The position numbers and the translations under genes are program-made. From a bacterium (GTDB taxonomy: Bacteria; Patescibacteria; Paceibacteria; UBA9973; UBA2103): 6,632 nucleotides of DNA. Shown here piece by piece: positions 1 to 5,197 of the stretch. Below the pieces are notes generated by a model. That model had not been told where the DNA came from and ran no database searches. It was given only the letters and a program-made list of their open reading frames with translations. Position 1 is the stretch's first letter; every line of letters begins with the position of its first letter. The DNA lies in assembly GCA_021812925.1 (NCBI GenBank), contig JAKAMK010000046.1, positions 1 to 6,632 of the forward strand. The letters are read 5' to 3'.

Positions 1-389
1 TTCTCGTACGGGTCGCCGTCCTGGAGCGAGAGCGCGTGCGGCACCGAGACGCCGAGCCACGTCGCGAGCATCGTCGGGAAGAGCATGTAGGTCATCATGG
101 TCCAGATGGCGTCGAAACGGAGCTCCCGGTGGAGCGCGCGCGCTTTCAAAGCCGCAAGCGGGACGAAGAGGATTTTCGAGAGGTACACGCCGCCGAACCC
201 GATGCGGTGCACGTGCGTATGGCCGAGAAGCTCGTCGCGCGGCATCGTCTTATCGAAGTGGAGCGTGATGAGGTGGAACTCGATGTCTTCGGGCGCGATG
301 CGGTCGGTCGTGTCCTTGATTGCCGTCTCCGCCCCCGACACGTGGCTCGGGTAGTAGGCAAGCGAGAAAATTAACACTCGTTTAGCCAT
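1..389 (-). CDS. GT4-type glycosyltransferase, N-terminal part (cut by window edge)
   Basis: The minus frame opens at the ATG at 389 and stays open to the window edge, giving 129 codons of an N-terminal domain. The protein begins MAKRVLIFSLAYYPSHVSGA. A hydrophobic beta strand is followed by YYPSHVSGAE (residues 12-21), which matches the 'YYPP..GGAE' acceptor-side loop typical of GT-B glycosyltransferases of family GT4. Further on come an LITLHFDK strand and a hydrophobic stretch around TMMTYMLFPTMLATWLG. Enzymes of this fold move a sugar from a nucleotide-sugar donor to a lipid-linked or glycan acceptor at the inner face of the membrane. The donor-binding C-terminal half lies outside the window, so specificity cannot be judged. 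The start overlaps the last 8 bases of the epimerase gene, which argues for translational coupling and a shared role in surface glycan synthesis. Other GT-B families remain possible. Confidence 0.8.
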   Translation of the reverse strand, partial: MAKRVLIFSLAYYPSHVSGAETAIKDTTDRIAPEDIEFHLITLHFDKTMPRDELLGHTHVHRIGFGGVYLSKILFVPLAALKARALHRELRFDAIWTMMTYMLFPTMLATWLGVSVPHALSLQDGDPYE

Positions 390-1266
390 GCTTCTCTCGT
401 TTAGCCTCCTCGATGTAGTCCTTCAGGTGGTGCCGCTGCTGCCAGCCGAGCGCCTCGATCTTCGACGTGTCGTCGGCGCCCGCAGAGCGGGACATCTTCG
501 TCTGCGGATGCATCTCGATAGGACCGCCGAACATTTCCGCGACTTCGAGAATTGAGTGCACATCCTTCGAGCTTATCTGGAAGCCGTCGCCTGCGCCCTT
601 CTCCCCGGCGAGGATGATGCCCTCGACCGTGTCGAGCGCATGCGTGAAGGCGCGCGTCTGCGTGCCCGGCGCGTTCACCCGGTGCGGCCTGCCCGCGAGG
701 AAATTCTGGCGGAATGTCTCGATAAGCGTGCCATGCGAGCCCCACGCGCGCTCGCGCGGTCCGTAGACGTTATAAAAATAGACGATGGCGTACGGCAGGC
801 CGTACCAGCGGCCGTAATTCTCGATGAGGCCCGCGTTCGTCGCCTTTGCCCAGGTGTAGGGCGTGAGATCTTTTCCCGGCGTGCCGTCCGCCGCTTTCGT
901 GACGGGCAGCTTCGTCGAGCTCGCAGCATACACGAGCTTGCTGCCCTTTTTCCGCCAGAATTCGAGCACGGCGGCCGTGCCGGTGATGCTCATGTCCCAG
1001 ACGAGTTCCGGTTCATCGATGCTCGTATGCACGCGCGAGTACTCGCCGAGGTGGTAGATGACGTCCGGCGTCTCGGGCACGAGCGCAGCGATGTCTTTCG
1101 TGTGCCCCTCGCGGTACTCGACGCCTGCCACGTGATTGTCACGGCTACCCGTGAAGTAGTTGTCGAGCGAGATGACCCGGTGACCGTCTGCGACGAGCCG
1201 CTCGCAGAGGTGCGAGCCGATGAACCCGGCTCCGCCCGTCACAAGCATGAGTTTCTGGTCTGTCAT
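382..1266 (-). CDS. NAD-dependent sugar epimerase/dehydratase (extended SDR family)
   Basis: A 294-residue Rossmann-fold enzyme of the UDP-glucose 4-epimerase/dehydratase type, acting on nucleotide sugars in the cytoplasm. The NAD-binding motif TGGAGFIGS is at residues 10-18, and D35 in LDNYFTG is the usual ribose-binding acidic residue. YAASST (113-118) carries the catalytic serine, and Y137-T-W-A-K141 is the YxxxK catalytic pair. The NVYGPR segment typical of extended SDRs follows. At 294 residues it is a little shorter than most GalE proteins. I chose the ATG at 1266 because the frame upstream, open to 1446, runs through palindromic repeats rather than protein-like sequence. A second ATG at 1248 (MLVTGGAG) is a reasonable alternative, because a TATACC box at 1275-1270 sits only 3 bases before the first ATG. 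The gene overlaps the following glycosyltransferase by 8 bp. The exact substrate cannot be read from the sequence. Confidence 0.9.
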   Translation of the reverse strand: MTDQKLMLVTGGAGFIGSHLCERLVADGHRVISLDNYFTGSRDNHVAGVEYREGHTKDIAALVPETPDVIYHLGEYSRVHTSIDEPELVWDMSITGTAAVLEFWRKKGSKLVYAASSTKLPVTKAADGTPGKDLTPYTWAKATNAGLIENYGRWYGLPYAIVYFYNVYGPRERAWGSHGTLIETFRQNFLAGRPHRVNAPGTQTRAFTHALDTVEGIILAGEKGAGDGFQISSKDVHSILEVAEMFGGPIEMHPQTKMSRSAGADDTSKIEALGWQQRHHLKDYIEEAKREKHG

Positions 1267-1315
1267 ATTGGTATAGAGACTAATACGAAAACCTGCCCAC
1301 CGCGAGCCCTCCATT

Positions 1316-1338
1316 TTGGGGAAGTCCGACTTTCCCAA
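1316..1338. repeat. GTC-N-GAC palindrome 1
   Basis: The arms TTGGGGAAGTC (1316-1326) and GACTTTCCCAA (1328-1338) flank a single unpaired C. One position is G opposite T, which is a wobble in plus-strand RNA; all others are Watson-Crick. This is the copy nearest the epimerase start. It is followed directly by a TTGTCCACA site at 1339-1347. Confidence 0.85.
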
Positions 1339-1351
1339 TTGTCCACAGGCT
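1336..1351 (+). repeat. CAATTGTCCACAGGCT direct repeat, copy 1 (contains TTGTCCACA)
   Basis: This 16-base sequence recurs exactly at 1467-1482, and its first 14 bases recur inverted at 1436-1449. It contains TTGTCCACA (1339-1347), which equals the DnaA-box form preferred in high-GC actinobacteria and is one base from the E. coli box TTATCCACA. Whether DnaA binds here is not shown by the sequence. Confidence 0.7.
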
Positions 1352-1387
1352 CCGGAAACTTGCGATTGCATCCCCGGCCTGCCCGTG

Positions 1388-1414
1388 AGTTGGGAAAGTC
1401 GGACTTTCCCAACT
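1388..1414. repeat. GTC-N-GAC palindrome 2
   Basis: A perfect inverted repeat with 13-base arms, AGTTGGGAAAGTC and GACTTTCCCAACT, around an unpaired G at 1401. It shares the core and the general arm pattern TTGKGRARGTC with the other three copies in this gap but has its own base pairs at the variable positions. Confidence 0.9.
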
Positions 1415-1435
1415 TGCGACGAACCGCGGTGAACC

Positions 1436-1480
1436 CCTGTGGACAATTGTGGAAGTCAGACTTCCACAATTGTCCACAGG
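1436..1480. repeat. GTC-N-GAC palindrome 3, 45-nt perfect palindrome with inverted TTGTCCACA sites
   Basis: Arms of 22 bases (1436-1457 and 1459-1480) pair perfectly around a single A at 1458. The inner 11 pairs are the TTGTGGAAGTC version of the family core. The outer 11 pairs contain TTGTCCACA in both orientations (minus strand at 1446-1438, plus strand at 1470-1478). It is the longest perfect palindrome in the window and looks like a core hairpin nested between two copies of the CAATTGTCCACAGG element. Confidence 0.95.
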
Positions 1481-1482
1481 CT
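1467..1482 (+). repeat. CAATTGTCCACAGGCT direct repeat, copy 2
   Basis: Exact second copy of the 16-base element at 1336-1351. Here it forms the right outer arm of palindrome 3, and it contains TTGTCCACA at 1470-1478. Confidence 0.7.
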
Positions 1483-1521
1483 GAGAAGCGAGGCCGTTGC
1501 AAAGCGGGTCTGGCCACGAGT

Positions 1522-1542
1522 TGTGAAGGTCTGACCTTCACA
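1522..1542. repeat. GTC-N-GAC palindrome 4
   Basis: Ten-base perfect arms, TGTGAAGGTC and GACCTTCACA, flank a T at 1532. The outermost family position (T1521 with G1543) is only a wobble. On the minus strand it begins 9 bases after the TAA of the ComEA-like gene, so it could form a hairpin at the 3' end of that transcript. There is no T-run after it, so it is not a standard intrinsic terminator. Confidence 0.85.
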
Positions 1543-1551
1543 GCGCGGCGA

Positions 1552-2808
1552 TTAGAGGATGAGGAAGGCGCCGCCGGCGACCGTGAGGATGCCGAGGAAG
1601 CCGTAGGTCCAGGGCGAGTGCAGGAGGCCTTTCGCGATACCCGGCGACACTGCAGCAACCGCGTCGGCCGAGAGCGCGGCGTCGGGCACCGCAGGGGCCG
1701 AGGTGGTCGCAGATAGCGCCCCCGCCGCGGCGGGAGCTTCCGGCGCGGCGGGGGCCGTTACTGCTGGATTTTCATGTGCGGTGCTTACGCTGCCAACCGT
1801 ACTCACTCCTCCCTGCACTTTCTGAGAACCAGCGGACGGCGCCTGAGGTTGCGCGAAGCGCGCCGCGAGGATGCCGTCCGGGTACTCGAGCGTGATGTCG
1901 TACGCGACTGGCAGCGACGTGACCGTCCACGGGAAGAGTGCGCTCGCGTTCGGCAGGATGCGCGTACCAGAGGGAAACCGGAAGTAGCCGCCACCGGCCG
2001 CCATGCGCCAACCCGAAAGGTCGAGCTCGGTCGATGTCGCGTTCCGGAGCACGATGCCGTCGCCCGTCACGGCGGCGACCGAGACTGCGGCCTCGCTCAC
2101 GGTCACGGCAAGCTCCGCGGACGCGGTTGCCGCGCCATCAGTCGCCGTGACCGTGACGAGGTACGTGCCCGGATAGTGATACGTCTTCGTCGCCGCGCTC
2201 CCCTGCCCTGAGGAACCGTCGCCGAAGCTCCAGGCAAGCGAGGCGTTCCCATCCTCCGCGCCGCTCCCGCTATGCGCGGTCGCGGTAAAGGTTGACGGCA
2301 CCTCAACGAGCGCGCTCGTGCTGCCGCCGAGCGCGACCGAGAGCGTCGACTGATTCGCAGCGACCACGGGCGGGTCTGCGGCGACGCTCGCGCTGCTGCT
2401 TGGCGCGGGAACCGCGCTCGGCGCCGCACTTGCGTCCCCCGCCGTGATGAACGGCTCTATCTGCGCAAACGTCGATGGACCGATGCCGCTCACGTTTTGA
2501 ATGTCTGCGGTCGTCGCGAACGTACCGTACTGTGCGCGGTAGTCGACGATGGCTGCGGCTTTCGTCGGCCCGATGCCGGGGAGCGTGTCGAGGGTCGCCG
2601 CATCGGCCGTATTTATGTTTACGAGCGCCGCGTACGCGGCGCTCGGCGCGAGGAGCATGATGCCGATAGCGAGGAGGGCGAGCTGCGAGCGGAGTGCGAG
2701 CCCCGTTACAAGTCTCGCACGCCGCCAGCACCTCAGTAGCACGCGCGAGCCGCGCCTTTCGGAAAGGGTTGAACGAGTGGCATCAGCGATTTGTAACGGG
2801 GCGAGCAT
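1552..2808 (-). CDS. Surface-anchored ComEA-like HhH protein with PKD and lamin-tail-like domains
   Basis: A 418-residue exported protein. Residues 1-40 are an Arg-rich leader. A hydrophobic helix at 41-56 ends in PSAAYA (55-60), a plausible signal peptidase site. Residues 61-122 are a ComEA-type double helix-hairpin-helix, beginning LVNINTADAATLDTLPGIG and with a second VSGIG hairpin at 107-110; this fold binds DNA without sequence preference. A PKD-like beta domain follows (about 150-237, with WSFGDGSS and YHYPGTYLVTVTATD). A lamin-tail-like (LTD) domain covers about 245-320 (GIVLRNATSTELDLSGWRM). After a low-complexity Ala/Pro/Ser linker comes a C-terminal membrane helix (399-418) ending almost at the stop, so most of the protein should face outward, tethered to the membrane. 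It starts 8 bp after the ATPase stop with no clear Shine-Dalgarno. A GTG at 2742 is an alternative start that still keeps a signal peptide. HhH and PKD calls are firm; the LTD call is less so. Confidence 0.85.
   Translation of the reverse strand: MLAPLQIADATRSTLSERRGSRVLLRCWRRARLVTGLALRSQLALLAIGIMLLAPSAAYAALVNINTADAATLDTLPGIGPTKAAAIVDYRAQYGTFATTADIQNVSGIGPSTFAQIEPFITAGDASAAPSAVPAPSSSASVAADPPVVAANQSTLSVALGGSTSALVEVPSTFTATAHSGSGAEDGNASLAWSFGDGSSGQGSAATKTYHYPGTYLVTVTATDGAATASAELAVTVSEAAVSVAAVTGDGIVLRNATSTELDLSGWRMAAGGGYFRFPSGTRILPNASALFPWTVTSLPVAYDITLEYPDGILAARFAQPQAPSAGSQKVQGGVSTVGSVSTAHENPAVTAPAAPEAPAAAGALSATTSAPAVPDAALSADAVAAVSPGIAKGLLHSPWTYGFLGILTVAGGAFLIL
2701..2801. repeat. 11-bp inverted repeat around the N-terminal leader of the ComEA-like gene
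   Basis: CCCCGTTACAA (2701-2711) is repeated inverted and exact as TTGTAACGGGG (2791-2801), 79 bases apart. The arms bracket roughly codons 3 to 36 of the ComEA-like gene, the Arg-rich stretch before the signal helix. It could be a leader hairpin, the edge of a small insertion, or chance. Confidence 0.5.
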
Positions 2809-2816
2809 GGGAATCG

Positions 2817-4691
2817 TTACGTCTCGCCCTTCAGTACTTTGCGCAGGTGCTCTTCCGGCACCTCGTAGGGCTGCTTCGGTTCTTTTGCCGCGGCAACGGT
2901 CTCCGCGAGCGTGGGCGGTTTCGGCGCAACCGGAGGAGGCGGCGTGGCGGGCTGCGGGTTCGGTCGCGCCGGCTCCGCCGGCGCGGGGTCGGGCTTCGGC
3001 GGACGCGGCGCGGGCGACTGCTCGTGCCGCGAATCCTTCTGCGGCGGCCGTTCGCTACGCGCTGGCTGCGGCGATTGCGCCTGCTTCGGCGCCGGCACGA
3101 CAGCGGGCGCCGCCGGCCCTGATTTCGCAAGCACGTCCGCGAGCGCGCCCTTGAGCGATTGCTCTCGGTTCGATTGCTTTTGCTCCTTCTCGACCGAGGT
3201 CTTCGCGGTCATGGTGCGGAGAATGGCCTTCAGGTCCTCCGGCGACTTACCGGGCGGCGGCTGGGACTGGCGCGGCTCCCGTCGTTCGCCGTTCGGCGCG
3301 CCGCCCGGGCCGCGGTCCTGGCCGCCGCTCTGCGGCCGCTTCCCGCCGCCCGACCCCCCTGGGAATCGCTTCGGAGGCGGCTCTGCCGGCTGCTCCCCCG
3401 CGGTCGAGGCGAGCTCCTCGTGCACGGCCGCTTCAATTGCGGCGCGCGGATTGCCGTACGTCGTACGCGAGGCCGTGATGACCTCCGCGCGGAAGTTCTC
3501 CTTCGGCGGCTCGATGGGCGGCAGGGTGACCGCCGAGAACGGCCGGCTGCCGATGCCGTCTATCATGAGCGTGAGGTAGATCTGCGCGAAGCCGAGGTTC
3601 ACGAGGTCCTCTTTCGTGAACTCCGGGAAGAAGATGGTCTCGAGCACCTCGGCATCGAACGGTCCCACGCGGAACGCCACGGTCGTACCCACGTTGCCGA
3701 ACACGGCCGCGCGCACCTCCTCTTCCATCTGCTCGACGTACTGGTGCGCGATGATGAGGTTCAGGTTGTACTTGCGCGCCTCGGAGAGTATTTCCGAGAA
3801 CGTCTCGTTCGCGAAGTTTTGGAACTCGTCCACGTAGAAGTAGAACTTCGCGGTCTTCTTGAGTTCCGCGTTCGAGAGGTCCGCGCGGCTCATCGCGCCG
3901 AGGAAGATGCGCGTCGTGAGCATCGAGCCGAGGAGCCGCATGTTCACGTCGCCCACGCGCCCCTTCGAGAGGTTCACGAGGAGTATCTTCTTCTCGTCCA
4001 TCATCTGCCGGATGTCGAACGACGACTTCGACTGGCCGATGATGTTCCTGATGAGCGGATTCGAGGTGAACTGGCCGATCTTGTTCTGGATGGCCGGCGT
4101 CGCTTCCTGCGTGTAGCGGTCGGTGTAGGTCGCGAACTCCTTCGTCCAGAAATCCTTCACGACGGGATCCTTGATGTTCTCGACCACCTTCTTGCGGTAC
4201 GCCTTATCGGTGTACATGCGATTGACGCCGAGGAGCGTGGCGCCCGGGTACTCGAGGAGGGCGAGGAGGGTGTTCGTGAGAATGTACTCCATGCGCGCGC
4301 TCCACGCGTCCTGCCAGATTTTCTTGAAGGTGGCCATGAGGCCCGAGGTCACGAGGTGGCGCTTGTCGTACCCCACGTCCTCCATGACGTTAAAGGCGAG
4401 CGGCTGGTCGAGGTCGAACGGCGCGAAGTACACGACGTCCTTCACGCGCTCCTCGGGAATGAAGTCGAGGAGCTCCTCGACGAGACTGCCGTGCGGGTCG
4501 ATGATGGCAAGGCCTTCGCCGTTCCGGATATCCTGGATCGCCATGTTCGCGAGGAGCGTCGACTTGCCCATGCCCGTCTTGCCGATGACGTACATGTGGC
4601 GCTCACGGTCCCTTGCCTTTATGCCGAACGGCACCTTCTTCCCGCGGCTGTCGGTCGCGGCGAAGTACGTCACCCGTTCGGGGTTGTGCAT
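2817..4691 (-). CDS. TraD/VirD4-like (HerA/FtsK superfamily) DNA-transfer ATPase with Pro-rich tail
   Basis: A 624-residue P-loop ATPase related to conjugative coupling proteins, the kind often annotated in CPR genomes as type IV secretion DNA-transfer family. Walker A is GKTGMGKST (37-45), followed by AIIDPHG (62-68). Walker B is FYFYVDEFQNF (283-293) with D288-E289, and AHQY (315-318) fits the sensor-like segment of this family. The catalytic core ends near residue 400. The rest is a disordered Pro/Gly/Ala/Gln-rich tail with two similar short motifs, SPEDLKAILR (483-492) and VPEEHLRKVLK (611-621). I see no transmembrane segment, unlike classical VirD4/TraD, so membrane attachment would need a partner. 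The ComEA-like gene follows after 8 bp, suggesting a joint role in moving DNA across the envelope. TATACT lies 7 bases before the ATG, suggesting leaderless translation. A role in pilus or secretion motors other than DNA transfer cannot be excluded. Confidence 0.88.
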   Translation of the reverse strand: MHNPERVTYFAATDSRGKKVPFGIKARDRERHMYVIGKTGMGKSTLLANMAIQDIRNGEGLAIIDPHGSLVEELLDFIPEERVKDVVYFAPFDLDQPLAFNVMEDVGYDKRHLVTSGLMATFKKIWQDAWSARMEYILTNTLLALLEYPGATLLGVNRMYTDKAYRKKVVENIKDPVVKDFWTKEFATYTDRYTQEATPAIQNKIGQFTSNPLIRNIIGQSKSSFDIRQMMDEKKILLVNLSKGRVGDVNMRLLGSMLTTRIFLGAMSRADLSNAELKKTAKFYFYVDEFQNFANETFSEILSEARKYNLNLIIAHQYVEQMEEEVRAAVFGNVGTTVAFRVGPFDAEVLETIFFPEFTKEDLVNLGFAQIYLTLMIDGIGSRPFSAVTLPPIEPPKENFRAEVITASRTTYGNPRAAIEAAVHEELASTAGEQPAEPPPKRFPGGSGGGKRPQSGGQDRGPGGAPNGERREPRQSQPPPGKSPEDLKAILRTMTAKTSVEKEQKQSNREQSLKGALADVLAKSGPAAPAVVPAPKQAQSPQPARSERPPQKDSRHEQSPAPRPPKPDPAPAEPARPNPQPATPPPPVAPKPPTLAETVAAAKEPKQPYEVPEEHLRKVLKGET

Positions 4692-4698
4692 CGTGTTC

Positions 4699-4704
4699 AG
4701 TATA
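4699..4704 (-). promoter_or_regulatory. Candidate -10 box (TATACT) of the ATPase gene
   Basis: TATACT on the minus strand matches TATAAT at five of six positions and lies 7 bases before the ATG at 4691, with no Shine-Dalgarno between. A start point 6-8 bases downstream would fall at the ATG, giving a leaderless mRNA. I see no convincing -35 element. Confidence 0.5.
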
Positions 4705-4721
4705 CCGCACGCCTACCTGTC

Positions 4722-4749
4722 AGGAATCAGGTTTCAGGGATGAGGGGTC
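4722..4749 (+). repeat. Degenerate 7-bp tandem repeat (AGGNNTC), four units
   Basis: Four adjacent heptamers, AGGAATC, AGGTTTC, AGGGATG and AGGGGTC, fill the gap upstream of the ATPase gene. The same 7-base period and consensus occur at 5105-5125 (same strand) and 5170-5197 (opposite strand). It lies 9 bases from the GC hairpin at 4759-4788. Confidence 0.7.
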
Positions 4750-4758
4750 GAGTGAGAA

Positions 4759-4788
4759 GAACGCCCGGCGCATACGCGCCGGGCGTTC
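4759..4788 (-). terminator. GC-rich hairpin downstream of the small membrane gene, possible terminator
   Basis: GAACGCCCGGCGC (4759-4771) pairs perfectly with 4776-4788 across a 4-base loop. On the minus strand it begins 23 bases after the TGA of the 90-residue gene and is followed by TTCTC, a poor T-run. The stem is strong enough to stop transcription or protect the 3' end. No other role is evident. It also insulates the ATPase gene from upstream transcription, in line with that gene having its own -10 box. Confidence 0.5.
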
Positions 4789-4811
4789 AAAACTGCACGC
4801 GCGGTGTCCTT

Positions 4812-5084
4812 TCAGATAGTCGACATGCCGTGCGGCGGTTCGGCAGCCGCAGCGAGCGGCTCGGGCTCGACCGGCACGGGATCCGCCACGGGAGGCGCAG
4901 CACTCTCCGCGCGCAGCGGCGCCGCAGCACGGGCGCTCTCTTTCGCGCGCATGAAAAAGCCGATACCGAGCACGCAGGCGCCGAAGATGACCTCGAGGAG
5001 CGAGCGGAATGCGACCGGGAGTCCCGAGAATGGAGCGAGCATGACGAGGATGCCGAGGAGGATGAGTGCGCTCGTGCGTGACAT
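4812..5084 (-). CDS. Small two-helix membrane protein with Ala/Pro-rich tail
   Basis: A 90-residue protein of unknown function. Residues 5-19 (SALILLGILVMLAPF) and about 26-45 (FRSLLEVIFGACVLGIGFFM) are hydrophobic helices joined by a short SGLPVA turn. R46 and K48 follow directly, so by the positive-inside rule the tail probably faces the cytoplasm. Residues 50-90 are Ala/Pro/Glu-rich and likely disordered. I chose the ATG at 5084, giving MSRTSALILL, rather than the farther upstream ATG at 5141, because an extended -10 box (TGCTATACT) ends 6 bases before it and because the longer reading would run through heptamer repeats. It stands alone between two repeat-filled gaps. A role as membrane partner for the soluble ATPase next door is conceivable but has no direct support. 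I do not assign a function. Confidence 0.75.
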   Translation of the reverse strand: MSRTSALILLGILVMLAPFSGLPVAFRSLLEVIFGACVLGIGFFMRAKESARAAAPLRAESAAPPVADPVPVEPEPLAAAAEPPHGMSTI

Positions 5085-5090
5085 GGGTGA

Positions 5091-5099
5091 AGTATAGCA
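5091..5099 (-). promoter_or_regulatory. Candidate extended -10 box (TGCTATACT) of the small membrane gene
   Basis: TG-C-TATACT on the minus strand matches the extended -10 pattern TGnTATAAT with one mismatch. Only 6 bases (TCACCC) separate it from the ATG at 5084, so transcription would start at or very near the start codon, and no Shine-Dalgarno is present. A good -35 at normal spacing is not seen, which fits an extended -10 promoter. Confidence 0.55.
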
Positions 5100-5104
5100 A
5101 ATGC

Positions 5105-5125
5105 AGGTGTCAGGGGTTAGGTGTC
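5105..5125 (+). repeat. Degenerate 7-bp tandem repeat (AGGNGTY), three units
   Basis: AGGTGTC, AGGGGTT and AGGTGTC run head to tail. With the inverted block at 5170-5197 they flank the GC hairpin at 5141-5167, so the whole 5105-5197 segment is roughly symmetrical, like a miniature element. Confidence 0.65.
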
Positions 5126-5140
5126 GGGAGCCCGCCCGCA

Positions 5141-5167
5141 TCCGCCCGCAGCTTCGCTGCGGGCGGA
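5141..5167. repeat. GC-rich perfect hairpin between rsmI and the small membrane gene
   Basis: TCCGCCCGCAGC (5141-5152) pairs with GCTGCGGGCGGA (5156-5167) around a TTC loop. It lies 28 bases beyond the rsmI stop codon on the minus strand. No T-run follows on either strand, so it is not a typical intrinsic terminator, although it may protect the rsmI 3' end. Confidence 0.6.
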
Positions 5168-5169
5168 CT

Positions 5170-5197
5170 GAAACCTGACCCCTAATCCCTGATCCCT
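5170..5197 (-). repeat. Degenerate 7-bp tandem repeat, four units, touching the rsmI stop codon
   Basis: On the minus strand the units are AGGGATC, AGGGATT, AGGGGTC and AGGTTTC with exact 7-base spacing. The first unit overlaps the TAG of rsmI, so the repeat begins exactly where the gene ends. Orientation is opposite to the blocks at 4722-4749 and 5105-5125. Confidence 0.7.

Noticed and set aside
36..374. 112-codon plus-strand frame at the left edge
   Set aside because: It is antisense to the glycosyltransferase N-terminus, which has a recognisable motif and a coupled start. The plus reading is Arg/Glu/His-rich and featureless.
1267..1446. 60-codon N-terminal extension of the epimerase from the ATG at 1446
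   Set aside because: The extension is translated from palindromes 1 and 2 and the TTGTCCACA element, and the Rossmann beta strand and GGAGFIG motif start only after 1266.
1316..1542. CRISPR array
   Set aside because: The repeated units are palindromes that differ in sequence, spacing is uneven (about 50, 22 and 42 bases), and no cas gene is present.
1263..1658. 131-codon minus-strand frame across the palindrome array
   Set aside because: It reads repeats and the end of the ComEA-like gene in the wrong frame; repeated GKSDFPN-like peptides simply mirror the palindromes.
556..1716. 386-codon open frame on the plus strand opposite the epimerase and the palindrome gap
   Set aside because: It overlaps the reverse of a confident epimerase, passes through the palindromes and into the 3' end of the ComEA-like gene, and has no domain-like composition or ribosome-binding site.
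3159..5081. 640-codon open frame on the plus strand opposite the ATPase gene
   Set aside because: It is antisense to a clear P-loop ATPase, runs across an intergenic gap and into a second gene, and its translation is a monotonous Arg/Leu/Glu/Val mix. Long antisense frames are expected opposite GC-rich genes with biased codons.
5170..5197. Telomere-like CCCTAA resemblance
   Set aside because: The units are 7 bases and degenerate, occur inside the chromosome between genes and in both orientations, so resemblance to eukaryotic-type telomere repeats is superficial.
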